NCBI RefSeq assembly: GCF_000699445.3
Contig: NC_067198.1
Location: forward strand, 8,616,801 to 8,680,800
Length of the DNA stretch: 64,000 nucleotides
Source of the DNA: Schistosoma haematobium
Taxonomy: Eukaryota > Platyhelminthes > Trematoda > Strigeidida > Schistosomatidae
Direction: 5' to 3'
Part shown: piece by piece, positions 26,127 to 36,714 of the stretch
How positions within the stretch are numbered: position 1 is the stretch's first letter
How the letters are laid out: each line of letters opens with the position of its first letter
The notes under the pieces: model-generated
The model's input: only the letters and a program-made list of their open reading frames with translations
What the model was told of the DNA's origin: nothing
The model's database searches: none
Program-made: the position numbers and the translations under genes

Positions 26127-29100
26127 CATGACTTTATTCAATACTCTATCTTTACTATAATACAGAATTTTCTTTTACAATCAATATGTATTTGAAATAA
26201 CTAGATAAATAATCAAGAATTAAATGGAGTTTTTTAAACAAAAAAGAATCTGTACAACGTTTCATTAGAGATATGTTTAAGGATACAAGTTATTGACTAG
26301 GTCACCCCTGACAACCAGTTCGTCGCGTAGTATAGTTGCGTGATAAGGTATTGTAGAGCATTTATACATTTGATTGCGTGCATGGATTCTAATGTATTAG
26401 CGTCTCGTTCTACTAGAAGATATACAAGGAGACAAATGTGAATGAAGTGAATGGTTAGTATCTGCTAAGATAACAATTGCTAGGAGTTTGTAAGAATTTA
26501 AATATCCATCTGCAACCATATACATAATAAGCTCAAGAGATTCGTCACATGCCCTGGTAACTTCCCTCAGCACTCCCCGCAATACGGCAAAATCTTTTCT
26601 CAAAAGCCCAGGAAAGAGTAATTGGGAATAGTAAAGAACATTATATCATACATAATAATTAGATTGTAAAAGTGAGTAGGGAGCAATGCCAAAAACATGT
26701 GGTCTGCTTGTATAGTAATTCAAAAGGAAAACTTCCCTCGGTATCAATAAAACATGAATAGACCAAGAGAAATCAGAAGAAAAACTTACTTACTTACACC
26801 TGTCACTCCCAATGGAGCATAGGCCGCCGACCAGCATTCTCCAACCCACTCTGTCCTGGTTTTTTCGTACTACTTACATTTGGTTTTTCTTATTTTTGTC
26901 TTCTGTTGTTGTTGTTGTTTTCGAGCTTTGTAATTATCTTGGATTTCTTGGGTTTATCAGTATCCCGAAGAAAGGCCGTATTGAACTTTTGTGCTGTTGT
27001 CCGCCCGATTGTCAGGGGCTTCTTGAATTTCAATTTCATCTTGACGACCAGCAAGTGATGATCTGATGCTATATCAGCTCCTCTCTTAGTTCTCACATTC
27101 TCCATTGTCCTCCTGAATTTTTTGTTGATGCAGATATGGTCGATTTGGTTCTGCGTAGTGTGATCCATGGAAGTCCATGTGGTTTTGTGTATGCGTTTGT
27201 GTGGGAATATAGTGCCACCTATGACCAGTTTATTGAAGGCACATAAGTTTGCAAATCTCTCACCATTTTTGTTTCTTTCTCTCAGTCCATATCGTCCCAT
27301 TATGTCTTCATATCCGGTGTTGTCCATTCCAATCTTGGCATTTAGGTCTCCCATCAGAATGGCCAGGTTCTTTGTTTGGCACTTCTCGATGATTGACTGC
27401 AGCCTATTGTAGAATTGATCTTTAGCGTCTTCATTGTAGTCGTTGGTAGGAGCATAGCATTGGATGACGTTCATTGAAATGCCATTTTTTTGTTTTGAAG
27501 GAGGCTTTGATGATCCTTGGTCCATGAGATTCCCATCCTATAAGTGCATTTTGTGCTTGTTTGTATAGCATCAATGCAACTCCTTGTGTATTTGGGGCAT
27601 TTTCTTCTTCATGGCCGGAGTATAACAGAAGCTCCCCTGAAGCTAGTCGTTGCTGTCCAACTTGCGTCCAATGTGTTTCACTGATCTCAAGCACCTCCAG
27701 GTTGTATCTCCTCATTTCTGCAGCAATTTGGAAGACTCTCCCGGTGTCCCACATTGTACGAACATTCCATGTACCTAAATAAATGGTTGCTCTGGTTGTC
27801 AGAAAGGGGCATCGGCCTAGTGGCTTCCGAAGGAATTCGGCTTTCATCATGAGGCGTCATAGTTCTTCTAAATGAAGACCTTCTGACTCCCAGGGCAGAG
27901 TTTAAAAGGTTTGAATAATTTTTTCTGGTTGGCGTTTTTTTGGCGAGTTAGTTTTCTACGGGATGTGTTCACTAACCCCATGCCCAACCCTCCTCCTTTA
28001 CCCGGTCTTGGGACCAGCAATAGCCTCAGAGGGACTCCCGGTGGAGTTAGAAGAAAAACTTACACCAAGATGAATGACCTATGACACTTGTCAAGGAATC
28101 CCCATTAATACAAACTTTGTGAGATTCCGATAGGGTGCTTAATTGTTGTTCATGTTTCCCGCTAAATTTAACAGTTTGATATTTAGACGGATTAAGTGTG
28201 AGACCATTAAAAACAGACTACTGTTCAATAAGAGACAAGAACTCATTCATTTTAAGGGGATGTGAAGTGGAAAAAATCGTTGTACATACAGTGAGATCAT
28301 CCGCATATCTAATAAAAGTGTTTCCTATGGAAGATGGCAGATTATACAGAAAAAAATGAGAAAAAGAAGTAGAAACAGCAGCTTTTCGTGACGTATTTTC
28401 CTGAGTTAAAGACATTAAACATTGTTCTCCAAGTGCAGTATGTTATCCTCATCTAGAGAAGTAAGAACACATTCAATTGAATACTTAGCTAACAATGTTG
28501 ATGCTGTCAAACTTGTTTAGTAGTAGTGGTCTTAGAATAGAGTCAAAGGGAGAGGTATAGTTTAGAAATGCGCGTCGAACCCAATCCATACCCCTTTCCA
28601 GACTGAACACTATATTATGATGCGGAACAACAGAAACATCTAAGGAATTGAATTGGATGAATCCGCTCTTTACTGTAAGTTGAAGTGGGATTAGCAATAG
28701 ATTTTATATCGTTTTTAGAAAAGGTATAATTTTTGCTGTGGGTTTGAATTTTGCATTTTTTTTCACCAGGTATTTTCATAGATATTAGGTCTATATCTTT
28801 CTTCATATTTTCGATATAAAATTAGTCGAGGACTCGTTAAAGATGCTCGTGGTGGGATGACACAGAACGTCAATGCACTTCTTAAAGGGGAGGTTCGGGA
28901 TTTCACTAGATTGGGACAAGTTAAGTGACTGAAGTTATTTTCGAAGATGAATTTTGGTGAAAAGCGAAACACAACTCTTCTTCAAACTTGTGGATATAAT
29001 GAAGCATGACGTCAAATGACTGACTTAGAAAAGACTTATTCAAGTCGCAAACATTAAGCTAGGTATCTTCACAAATGCAAGGTAGTATACATTACTTTAA

Positions 29101-30652
29101 ATCAGCATAACTAATAATGACTATTCAAGCAAATAAATACAGTATCAATTAGATCATGTTTTTATCTTCCCAAAATGTTTAGTTTGTTTAGAAGAACAGT
29201 TCAAATTTAATGAAATAAACAATTAAATACATTTTATCTATAATTTAATACTACTAACTAGTAAGTAAATGAATCACTTGGAATTTTTCGGCCTGTAAAT
29301 CATTTCAAAGATATTTGTGTTTTAATTCTTGAATTAAATTTAGCTGGACGAATATGATAGAGCTGCCCCAGTTATTTCAGAACTAGAAGGTAACATGGCG
29401 GACACTGAGTCTGTTGTATCAGTTAGTGCTAGCAATACTGACCAAGAGTCACCGGCTTTCACATCAGACGAGAAATCATCAGATCAAACAGCTGGAAGAG
29501 AGGATGAGAAATTAGACGAAAGTACCAAGATTTCCCCAGCGATATTTGATAGGAGGTTATTAAAAGAATGTAAAATTGTGTTAGAAGATGAATATGATCA
29601 AGCTTTGAGATGTTACGGATGGAGAATGGAAATACCTGGTGATCCTCTCAATTTAAAGTAAGAATATGAAGTTTTATTTGACATTGGAGGTGATAATTAT
29701 TTACCAGCTTTTGGTAAATGTGATTGGTAAATACTCACATATGTATATCATTATCTGACAGCTCACTGAGCGTATATACGTTACGTCACCACAGTATTTT
29801 TCGATGGAGATAAGTTTGAGATTCATGAAATGCGTGCGCCCACAAATATGGTGTAGTGAACAAGAACACGAGTGGGAAAAATCGAATGTATTTAACACGA
29901 AATTAGTTAAATATAAATAACTCTAAAATAATATAGGTGATATATTTCTTTAAACAAAAAGATGCTTCATTAAGAAGTAAAATGATCATGTGGAAGATGA
30001 ATCTAACTCAAAACGTCTAGATAAATATCTTCATTTAAACTAAGGATTTCGTGAGACTAGTCAGTGATTCAGGTCAAATATGAAAACTTTCATTTTTGAT
30101 ATACATTTTACATAAACTCATAGTATCCTCGAAATGAGACATGGGTATGATGAAGAATGTATGATTTTCAACTTTATTTTATAACTAGTGAAATGTATTT
30201 GAATATTTCACAGTCATTGTCAATGTGACCGAATGCAGTCAGTTCATAAATATCAAACTTTTGTATTTTTTAGACTGTAAGTTGACAATTACCGTCACGA
30301 TGAGTCACATTTATAACGTATCATTCTGGAGACCGTTGTACTGTAATAAACAATACTCTAACAAAAAACACCAAGTAAAATCTCTTCTTTTACTGTTCGT
30401 TTTAGATCCAAATTATTACCTAAACGATTACCATACACTGTTAAATTACATCTACAACCAACTTTAGGTCAACCACCAAAAATGACGAAACAAAATCTTG
30501 AAACATTCTTTCAACCAACTGTTAAAATCCCAATACCAAGTTTCACTATCCATCCAGATTTTAATTCGGAATTTTATAATGCACGTAGAAATTATTTGAT
30601 TAAAAAAGATCTTTGGAATTACGCAACACGTAATTATTCATTTGCATATTAG
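17282..30652 (+). CDS. Unrecognised 415-residue protein, six exons
   Basis: Exons 17282-17375, 19957-20237, 22663-22821, 24640-24792, 29344-29657 and 30406-30652 all have AG acceptors and GT donors (mostly GTAAGT or GTGAGT). Their phases (1, 0, 0, 0, 2) join without a break into 1248 bases, ending in TAG. AATAAA follows at 30668. The protein starts MSTVLESQPYAIYP. Residues 32-125 are lysine- and asparagine-rich, residues 126-229 are serine-rich and probably disordered, and 230-300 are acidic. The C terminus (about 310-410) is the best-ordered part, with CYGWRMEIPGDPLNL, PKRLPYTVKLHLQP and ARRNYLIKKDLWNY. There is no signal peptide or membrane segment. The aromatic and proline-rich C terminus recalls some axonemal proteins, but I do not recognise the family. 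An acceptor AG ends at 17277, 4 bases before the ATG, so an upstream non-coding exon or a trans-splice site is likely. The gene could begin further upstream. Confidence 0.85.
17376..19956 (+). other. Intron 1 of the 415-residue gene, no repeat recognised
   Basis: AT-rich, with a clean GTAAGT donor and TATCTAAG acceptor. I see no coding frame or repeat match in these 2.6 kb. Confidence 0.6.
20299..20820 (-). mobile_element. Family C SINE-like retroposon, copy 2, with 11-bp target duplication
   Basis: This 522-bp element sits in intron 2 of the 415-residue gene, reversed relative to the gene. It is flanked by perfect TGATGGTATTT copies at 20288-20298 and 20821-20831. On the minus strand it ends in AAATAAATAAATA. 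Homologous copies are at 5535-6051 and 56680-57140. The perfect target duplication indicates a fairly recent insertion by a retrotransposon enzyme supplied in trans. Confidence 0.85.
21714..21885 (-). mobile_element. Family B hammerhead SINE, truncated at B box
   Basis: Tail, ribozyme and the start of the B-box region are present on the minus strand; the A box is missing. The hammerhead core is intact (see 21803-21848). Lies in intron 2 of the 415-residue gene, antisense to it. Confidence 0.8.
21803..21848 (-). ncRNA. Hammerhead ribozyme motif, family B, intact core with GUU triplet
   Basis: On the minus strand: stem I GCACTG (21848-21843) with CAGTGC (21808-21803), CTGAGGA at 21842-21836, stem II GTCC with GGAC, GAAA at 21820-21817, triplet GTT at 21811-21809. 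GUU fits the NUH rule but is usually slower than GUC. Confidence 0.7.
23295..23430 (-). repeat. Degenerate family B SINE
   Basis: The minus strand shows the B-box-like word GGGTTCGACTTC, decayed ribozyme words (AAATCCCACAC, GACGAAACAGG), and an A-box-like AACTCAGTGAT. No functional core. Confidence 0.5.
24862..25000 (-). mobile_element. Family B hammerhead SINE with GAAG core mutation
   Basis: Minus-strand copy with tail, ribozyme region and B box (GGGTTCGAATCCC). CTGAGGA and GTC are kept, but GAAA has become GAAG, which should abolish activity. It starts about 70 bases downstream of the fourth exon of the 415-residue gene. Confidence 0.75.
25650..25800 (+). repeat. Possible decayed family B SINE
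   Basis: AGGTTAGGCGTT and GGTCATGGG resemble the promoter and B-box order of family B, followed by TACACTGCCAAGG. Weak match. Confidence 0.3.
26079..26124. repeat. ATT microsatellite
   Basis: About fifteen uninterrupted ATT units. Confidence 0.95.
26789..28048 (-). mobile_element. Internally deleted RTE element with perfect 14-15 bp target duplication
   Basis: On the minus strand the 5' end and endonuclease part match the element at 38211-41427: GTWNVRTMW and SETHW near 27640-27780, [10 protein letters not shown] near 27350, SDHHLLV near 27050. The frame then stops soon after the endonuclease and jumps straight to the last 75 or so bases of the element, ending in the TTAC/GTAA tandem tail. 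The whole reverse transcriptase is missing. AGAAGAAAAACTTAC flanks both sides (26775-26789 and 28049-28063), so both ends are original. A frameshift near 27480 splits the endonuclease into two frames. It is not autonomous. Lies in intron 5 of the 415-residue gene, antisense. Confidence 0.9.
28064..28990 (-). pseudogene. Jockey/CR1-type reverse transcriptase fragment
   Basis: Minus-strand frames carry reverse transcriptase landmarks. RGMDWVRRAFLNYTSPFDSI near 28520-28610 contains the motif A region, here with N in place of the usual first D. FIRYADDLTVC near 28290-28320 holds the YADD catalytic box, and FNGLTLNPSKYQTVKF near 28160-28200 is the thumb start. In-frame stops and a frameshift separate them. 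The style (YADD, NPSK) is that of CR1/Jockey elements such as schistosome SR1, unlike the FADD of the RTE elements here. The 28720-28990 part is less clear. Confidence 0.75.
29850..29930 (+). repeat. Family E repeat fragment
   Basis: GTAGTGAACAAGAACACGAG, TGGGAAAAATCGAATGTATT and AACACGAAATTA match the 5' part of the repeats at 12690 and 61855. Confidence 0.45.
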
Positions 30653-30667
30653 ACTATTATGTTATGT

Positions 30668-30673
30668 AATAAA
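30668..30673 (+). terminator. Poly(A) signal of the 415-residue gene
   Basis: AATAAA 16 bases after the stop codon. Position and context fit a cleavage and polyadenylation signal. Confidence 0.6.
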
Positions 30674-31135
30674 ATATTATCCACTTATATATACGTTTTA
30701 TTCACTATGAAAGAATTGCTTCAGTATGTAGAATATGCTTTATGTATGACACACATGTAGAATACAAGATATTTTAGTGATGTATTCAACGAGTTTGGTG
30801 GAGAGGGTGATATTACTGTAATGAATGACAATGATTTTCATAGTGTCAGCCTTTTCATTTTAGAAAAATCAGGGTAATCGAAACCATCCTACTAAATTCT
30901 CGGTGTATATTTCATTAGGCATGTAACTTACTCTGTTTACAGATAACTGATGAACTATATTCTGAGTAGATATTCCAGATTAACTATTATAGATAAATTG
31001 TTTGTCACATTTATATTGGCAAAAGGACTAGAGATATAGTGAGGTATTTTTAAACGAATATTTTTAATAAGTTCAAGTACAAAAACCTCATATACTTAAA
31101 GTCTCACAAATAGGCAGACATTATAACATAGCTAC

Positions 31136-31657
31136 TGTTATGACTTTATGTCTTGCTAGTTATCACGTGATTTACCCACCAATCAAAATACGACTTTCAC
31201 AGTCTTGGCACTGTGCCGAACCAATGACGTTCGACCGGTATTAGCAGCCTAGCGTCCTTATTGGTCTTAAGTCCGCCTAGCCCGTCCACTTCAGTCCAAA
31301 ACACCAATACCAGCTTCCAGTATGCGAATCGTATCATTTATTTCAGACATACTGGGTATATATATCAAATAAACAGACTGCAACGCACCATAAAATGGGA
31401 AATAACACTTGTACACAATAAAGCCAAAAAGTGGCTGTGAACGTGAGAGGCAGTAGTCAATAAACTGAACATAGCTTAAGAACAGTAAATCGTACAATAA
31501 TAAATTATAGGTCAAAATAAAGCTTATAACAAGGGGAATATAGATATACATAATCTAGTCACTGAATATTTATACCATGAGAATATATAAATAATATTAG
31601 TCCATTAATGGGTTGCAGATGTTACTCGTAACGTAATCTTCACTAGGATATAACAGC
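31136..31657. mobile_element. Candidate solo LTR (522 bp)
   Basis: It starts TGTTAT and ends ATAACA, a short perfect inverted end pair, and is flanked by GCTAC (31131-31135) and GCTAT (31658-31662), a 5-bp target duplication with one mismatch. It contains AATAAA signals and TATATAAATA words. No internal retrovirus-like coding region is next to it. It could also be a non-coding DNA element; family unknown. Confidence 0.5.
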
Positions 31658-31662
31658 TATCA

Positions 31663-34077
31663 CCTTGTCCGTATATACAAATTGTCATGTCAGCTCTACT
31701 AATGCATGTGAATTTGGCAGCAAACGTTTTTATTCAAAAAGCTGATCGATACAAACGTAAAAAAGTTATTATTACTTCAAAATTTAAAGTATATGTCAAA
31801 TCTAAATTCGTCTGTAGTTAAAAAATAAATTTATTTCAAACCATCTTCTACCCAACGTCAAAGTAATGCCATGTTCCCTATATATTCCACATCAAATTTT
31901 TCTAAATAATTGACTGGATTTAATACTACTCATATAGGCAATGCGATGCCATAATGAAACACAAGACCTTGTCTAACTTAAATGTTGTTTAAAAACAATA
32001 CTAAATGTGGTTATAGTTATTCTTTTGAATTCAAATAAGTTTTTAGGTGAGACATAATGTAAAGTATTATCCGGTAGATGGCAAACAGAACTGGTATCTA
32101 GAAACACAATAACTTTTTCAAAGTCTCAGTCAAACTTGACGGTGTTTAGCCTTTCTGTAGTGGTTAAAGCGACCAAAGGTTACTTCATAAAGTAAGTGAT
32201 ATGATGCTTTTACGCTGACTTTATGTATATTTACCAAGAGGAATCCAAATTGACGTGATTTTAGGGTAATCGAATATCTTTATTCTTTGTACTAGGTTGA
32301 TTCCTAGTTCTTGGTGCTTTAATGCATAGAGAAGTAAAACTGTAAGATTATCTTTAGTAGATTACAAGAAAGAGTTGTAATTCTTGATCGATATTATAGT
32401 TGTAACGTCAAGTTGTAAGAGGGTGAACAGGGAAATAAAAATTGGTCTCAACAATTATAAAACTTCAGAATGTCTTTGAATATCTCTATATAACATTTAT
32501 TTTAAATAAGTTCTCTGCTGAACGTGAATGCTGGAAGACAATAATTGGGTGAAGCTATAAATAAATCTTTGAAATAGTTTCATATATTTTCTTACATCAC
32601 ATTGAAAATTATTCGACTGTGATAACGCTTGGACCAGTGATGTTACCTTATCCATGTTCGTCATATGAAGTTTCATTTCAACAATACTATTCAAGTTCCA
32701 AATGTCACACAAAAACTTTAAAAATTATTCATTTCACAACCAGTAATTCAGTGCCAAACAAATGATAACATAATACAATATACAGTCATCATTCATATTC
32801 ATCATTGTTATTCTGTCTCTTTAACATAACTCCACTTCTATAACATCGCGAAATGCCACTGTAATTTTTATGCTTATTGCTATATGAGCTTTTCACTAAG
32901 GATTAGCTTGTTTTAAGCAATCTGTTAAGATAGCCTACAAATTTTGCTTCATTCTTATAAATGTGACTGAAAATGTGCATTTAGGACATAAGCTGTAATT
33001 CAGAAATAATGACTATCTAAGTACAGACGTGATTCAAGTGAAATTGTGATAATCGATAATAAAATCAATAATTCTTAAACCAGCCATTCAGTTTAATTGC
33101 ATGCTAGACGTACGGTGAATACAATGAACATGGTTAATGAAATGTGTTCTGTTGTTTTCATTTAATTCCTATATCAGAAACTAACTTTGGGTAGACAGCT
33201 ACTGAAATATAAGGATGAATAACTGGCTGTTTCTTCCTGGTGTGGAAATCATCAGCGATGAGGACCCATAACCCAAAATGGTTCCGAAAACAAAGTCTTC
33301 AGGGCGCTTAAATTTCAGACTACTGAGTTACCATCCAATGGTTAATATTTTTAACTTCAGTCAGCGAATTTTCATGTCCATCATCCATTTTCGTCAAAGA
33401 TGTTTGCTTAAACCATACATGAAGTGTATGGTGTACTGTTTTCCAACCTCATTTTATATCATCATAACATTAACGGTAGATCGATTTCATTTCAACTCAC
33501 TTCATTCATCTTTCAATCATTCATAACGACATATTATTAGTTGTAATGTTATTTAGGTAAAAATATCTCTGAGGCTTTAACATAATATGTTTTATTTGAT
33601 GAGTTTAGAAAATGAATTTCCATTATGCTTGGCGATATAATGTTTTCTGTTAGTCATGAACTATTGAATGTAGTGTTAAATCGTAGTTTTTCAAATGAAA
33701 CCATCCATTTGAGCTGTACATTCATGTTTATCGTGTTTTAATGAATTTACGAGTTTATAGAATTACAGAACGAGAATGCATCATTAAGTAGTCAGTGATT
33801 TTAAGCAAAAAAATAAGATCACTTGTTAATCTGAAGGTTAGCGAATAATTGGATAATAAAAATAATTCACAGATAGGATAACTATCTACTTGACACATGA
33901 AAAAGTAATAGAAAACGTAAATATCATGATAACAATTAAATAATAATTGTAAACAGTTGTCAAGAGGTGATAGTAATTGATTACGGATTAAAATTACAAT
34001 AGAATGATGAGGATATAGTAATATAAAACAAGATCAATACTTACTGGAAAGGTAATTTGGACTACAGAAGGCTGAAT
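31663..34077. other. No gene seen
   Basis: AT-rich. The short frames at 32497-32712 and 33278-33526 have no coding character that I can support. A possible trace of a family B SINE is at 33225-33300. Confidence 0.45.
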
Positions 34078-34402
34078 GTGTTGAGTCGGCTTTCGGAGAA
34101 CTTCAACGGAGCCTCCAGAGGCCCGAAAGGAGCCGAAGAGCCCTAGCCAATCACAGCACGATGGAGCATAATAGAATTCCAACGTGGCGTGCTACTGTTG
34201 GTCAGTAGCATAATATGTCGCTAACGGATTGGCCGAAATATGATGTTGATTTAACAAACGTTAACATCTATAAATACCCATGATTTTATGTACAAAAACG
34301 AACCTTGGAGTAAAGTATTTCTCTCATGCTTTGCGTCCTCTCTCTGGTGTTCAGATCGCTGTGTAGTTCTAGCTTGCGGGTTACCAGAATAGCTTAGGAC
34401 AC
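34078..34402 (+). mobile_element. Candidate solo LTR (325 bp) with Pol II promoter
   Basis: Clearly less AT-rich than its flanks. Ends are GTGTTG and GGACAC, with GAAT on both sides (34074-34077, 34403-34406). It holds CCAATCACAG, then GATTGGCCGA, and a TATAAATA box near 34271 followed about 40 bases on by GAACCTTGGAG, a normal order for an LTR promoter. Size and layout recall Ty3/Gypsy LTRs of schistosomes such as Boudicca, but I cannot confirm the family. Confidence 0.55.
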
Positions 34403-34789
34403 GAATATAACGTTCAGTCAACAAGACTTATCAGAATGAGAGCATGTGTTACTTTTCGCCATAGAGTTCAGATGTGAATTGGTGAATTATCAGTCTCTCA
34501 CCGTTATATAGATTTTGATTTCACCTCCATTTGGCCCCTCAATCTTTTAAATGAGTAGATTATTTTGTAGGACATGAAACTAAGTTGAGTAGAAACTTTT
34601 TCTCAGAGATTTTGAGGTCCATTTATTCAACACTGCCACAGTACGATCACCTTTAAAATTCGATAAAACCAGTTTACTTTTGAACCATTTGTGATCTTTT
34701 AGGATTCAGTCTAGGTGTTTCGTTTTCATCAGCCACTTCTGATGAGTATTTATCAAAGTTGAAGTAATTCTTCGTTTATTGTCTCGTTA

Positions 34790-35158
34790 GGGAATATGCT
34801 TTTCATCCTGGAGGACAGACAGTAAATTTAGTTTCTCTTTCTACTCAATGTGACTCAGAATTAGAAATTCTGATATAGACTATTTCAAGTCCGTTTTCTA
34901 TACATAGATCTTGGTGAGAAACTATTTGAACATTTTTGTGTTAAAAATGTCACCCGCTATGTCCCCTTTAAAATTAAGTTTTAGGTATAGGGTTTCTTAC
35001 CATCTTTGTCAGAGTTTGTTCTTGTTTACCTCCAAATTGAAAATTTTTGACGAAATTATCTGGATAGCCTTTATTTCGTAATTTGTTATATATTTTATTT
35101 ATTTCGCTATCTACACTATCCGCAGAACTTAATGATGAAATTATTGAAAACAATTGTT
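34790..35158 (-). pseudogene. Penelope-like element fragment (C-terminal reverse transcriptase and linker)
   Basis: Minus-strand frame with CRQQLFSIISSLSS, EINKIYNKLRNKGYPDNFV and NFKGDIAGDI. These blocks occur between the reverse transcriptase and the GIY-YIG endonuclease of Penelope-like elements. Stops interrupt the downstream part. Its upstream side is cut at 35159 by the inverted-repeat element. Confidence 0.65.
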
Positions 35159-35447
35159 GGCGACACTTTAATTTATGGACGAACCAATCACGTATAAGAT
35201 AACAGGTCTTGGATTTTGGCGCGAAATTCATTCATCCATTTGGCTAAATAGAGTTTTGTGATTATAGCGGAAGTTAGTTCGTGATGAAAAACCTTCATGT
35301 GATTCCTAACCTAAACCATCAACTGCAAATCATATTTCTGATTTCTCACACTGGTTTATAAACCTCATTTGGTCCTAGTTATTAGGTGAATACTCTCAAG
35401 GTCACTTAAGCGTCTCTCAAAGGTCGTCCATAAATTATAGTCTCACC
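35159..35447 (-). mobile_element. Inverted-repeat (MITE-like) element, copy 1, 289 bp
   Basis: Ends are imperfect inverted repeats of 24 bases: the right end spans TCGTCCATAAATTATAGTCT plus CACC, and the left is a diverged complement of it. Orientation is opposite to the 287-bp copy at 54186-54472, with matching interior words (CCAATCACGTATAAGATAAC, CCATCAACTG, TTTATAAACCTCATTTGGTC). No coding capacity. It abuts Penelope-like coding sequence at 35158. Confidence 0.75.
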
Positions 35448-35544
35448 CAATTGTTTGCTCAAATACTTTTTTGGTTTTCGAATATTCTATGAGTATTTTT
35501 GAACTGCTGAAATCAAGTGAACACCCAGTTATTGATCGGACACC

Positions 35545-35892
35545 GGCATCCAACGGTGTTAATGTCTAACTTCAACTAATCCACGAAATTGCACCACCGT
35601 ACACCATTGTCTTCAGTGAGCTGATATCTCACAACAGACCTGGTTGAACTGCACCGGTAACGGCTTCTCACTAGAACTCCAGGAAATGCCTCTTAAAGCC
35701 AGTCACTAGTGAGCAGATGTTTATTATGAGAAGGGGTTTTGTAGAGATTTTATAGTCTCGCGGGGGGCGGGAACGTGGATGCGCACTGCTGAGGAGTCCC
35801 ATACTAAGACGAAAAGGCCATTCAGTGCTTCCAGGTTTTCCATGGTGGTCTAGCTTCAATTGACTTGTAATTCCAACTATTGAAATTTCCAA
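35545..35892. mobile_element. Family B hammerhead SINE, head-to-head composite
   Basis: 35545-35712 is the minus-strand 5' part of the long family form (CCGGCATCCAACGGTGTTAA, CTAACTTCAACTAATCCACG, TTGTCTTCAGTGAG). 35730-35892 is a plus-strand tail-ribozyme-tail unit from which the A and B boxes are deleted. The hammerhead at 35783-35828 keeps its core. Confidence 0.75.
35783..35828 (+). ncRNA. Hammerhead ribozyme motif, family B, intact core with AUU triplet
   Basis: Stem I is GCACTG (35783-35788) with CAGTGC (35823-35828), CTGAGGA at 35789-35795, stem II GTC with GAC, GAAA at 35811-35814, triplet ATT at 35820-35822. AUU is permitted by the NUH rule; stem III is weak. Confidence 0.6.
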
Positions 35893-36199
35893 ACAACTTG
35901 TTTGAATATTATTCTTGGCAGATAAATTGCAGTTACATAAATAAGTGTGATGACGGGTGTACTAGTTGTGATAAGAATAATAAAGGCTTGAATCAATGTT
36001 TCATAATGGGAAATAGGTCACTGATTAGCGAATATATAGACACTGAAATAACATTCATAAAAATTGTAAGATTATATAATAACAAGTGTTCAAATGATTG
36101 GACCGTGAAACGTATATTTGAGAGAAAATAAAACAAAATGTTAGGAGGGGGTGAAGAAAAATAAACTAACAAAGAGTATGGAGAATAATAGTAAATAAA

Positions 36200-36620
36200 A
36201 TCGTTTATTAAGGCCAAGGGAGAGATAAGGGTGTTAAAAGTTTCTTATCAACATAAAGACTTGGATTGTTGGCTCGAATTCCTATAGCTTCTGATATGTG
36301 TAAGAAACGATATCGAACTCCATAAAGAAAACTAGTAGGAATGCGATAAATAACTTTAAATGACTAATTTCTGTCTACTACATGACCGTTATCGATCAAG
36401 TGTGATAGAACCGAGCTGCGTATTGTCTTGACAGTACCTCTTCCTAACCACGAAGGTAGATGTTCACTAACTCTTTGGTTCAGTTGTCTGGTAGTGTGCA
36501 TAATTTCTCCTTCTCCACAGGAGCACCTGAATTCGTAGATGCACATAGAAGTGGCATAACCAGGCAAATTATCCTTTAGCTGGGGAATCACTATAGATCG
36601 GGTCGAGTACGATTGCAATT
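36200..36620 (-). pseudogene. Penelope-like element fragment with GIY-YIG endonuclease domain
   Basis: The minus-strand frame from 36618 reads CIYEFRCSCGEGEIMHTTRQ, RVSEHLPSWLGRG and SSVLSHLIDNGH, the GIY-YIG-like endonuclease of Penelope-like elements (the first motif is degenerate). After one in-frame stop it continues with SEAIGIRANNPSLYV, the conserved C-terminal block, to a stop near 36200. The reverse transcriptase part is missing upstream, so it is a 5'-truncated copy. The piece at 34790-35158 must be a different copy because the order is wrong for one element. Confidence 0.8.
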
Positions 36621-36714
36621 ACTAATTAGAATTAAGATATGACAATAATCTTTAATTATAAACTGATTTCTGTTAAATATAAATCCAGAATAACTAAACA
36701 ATAATTTATTTTCA

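Noticed and set aside
26397..26603. 68-codon minus frame with protein-like composition
   Set aside because: No splice context, no motif, no second copy; possibly decayed retroelement but not supportable.
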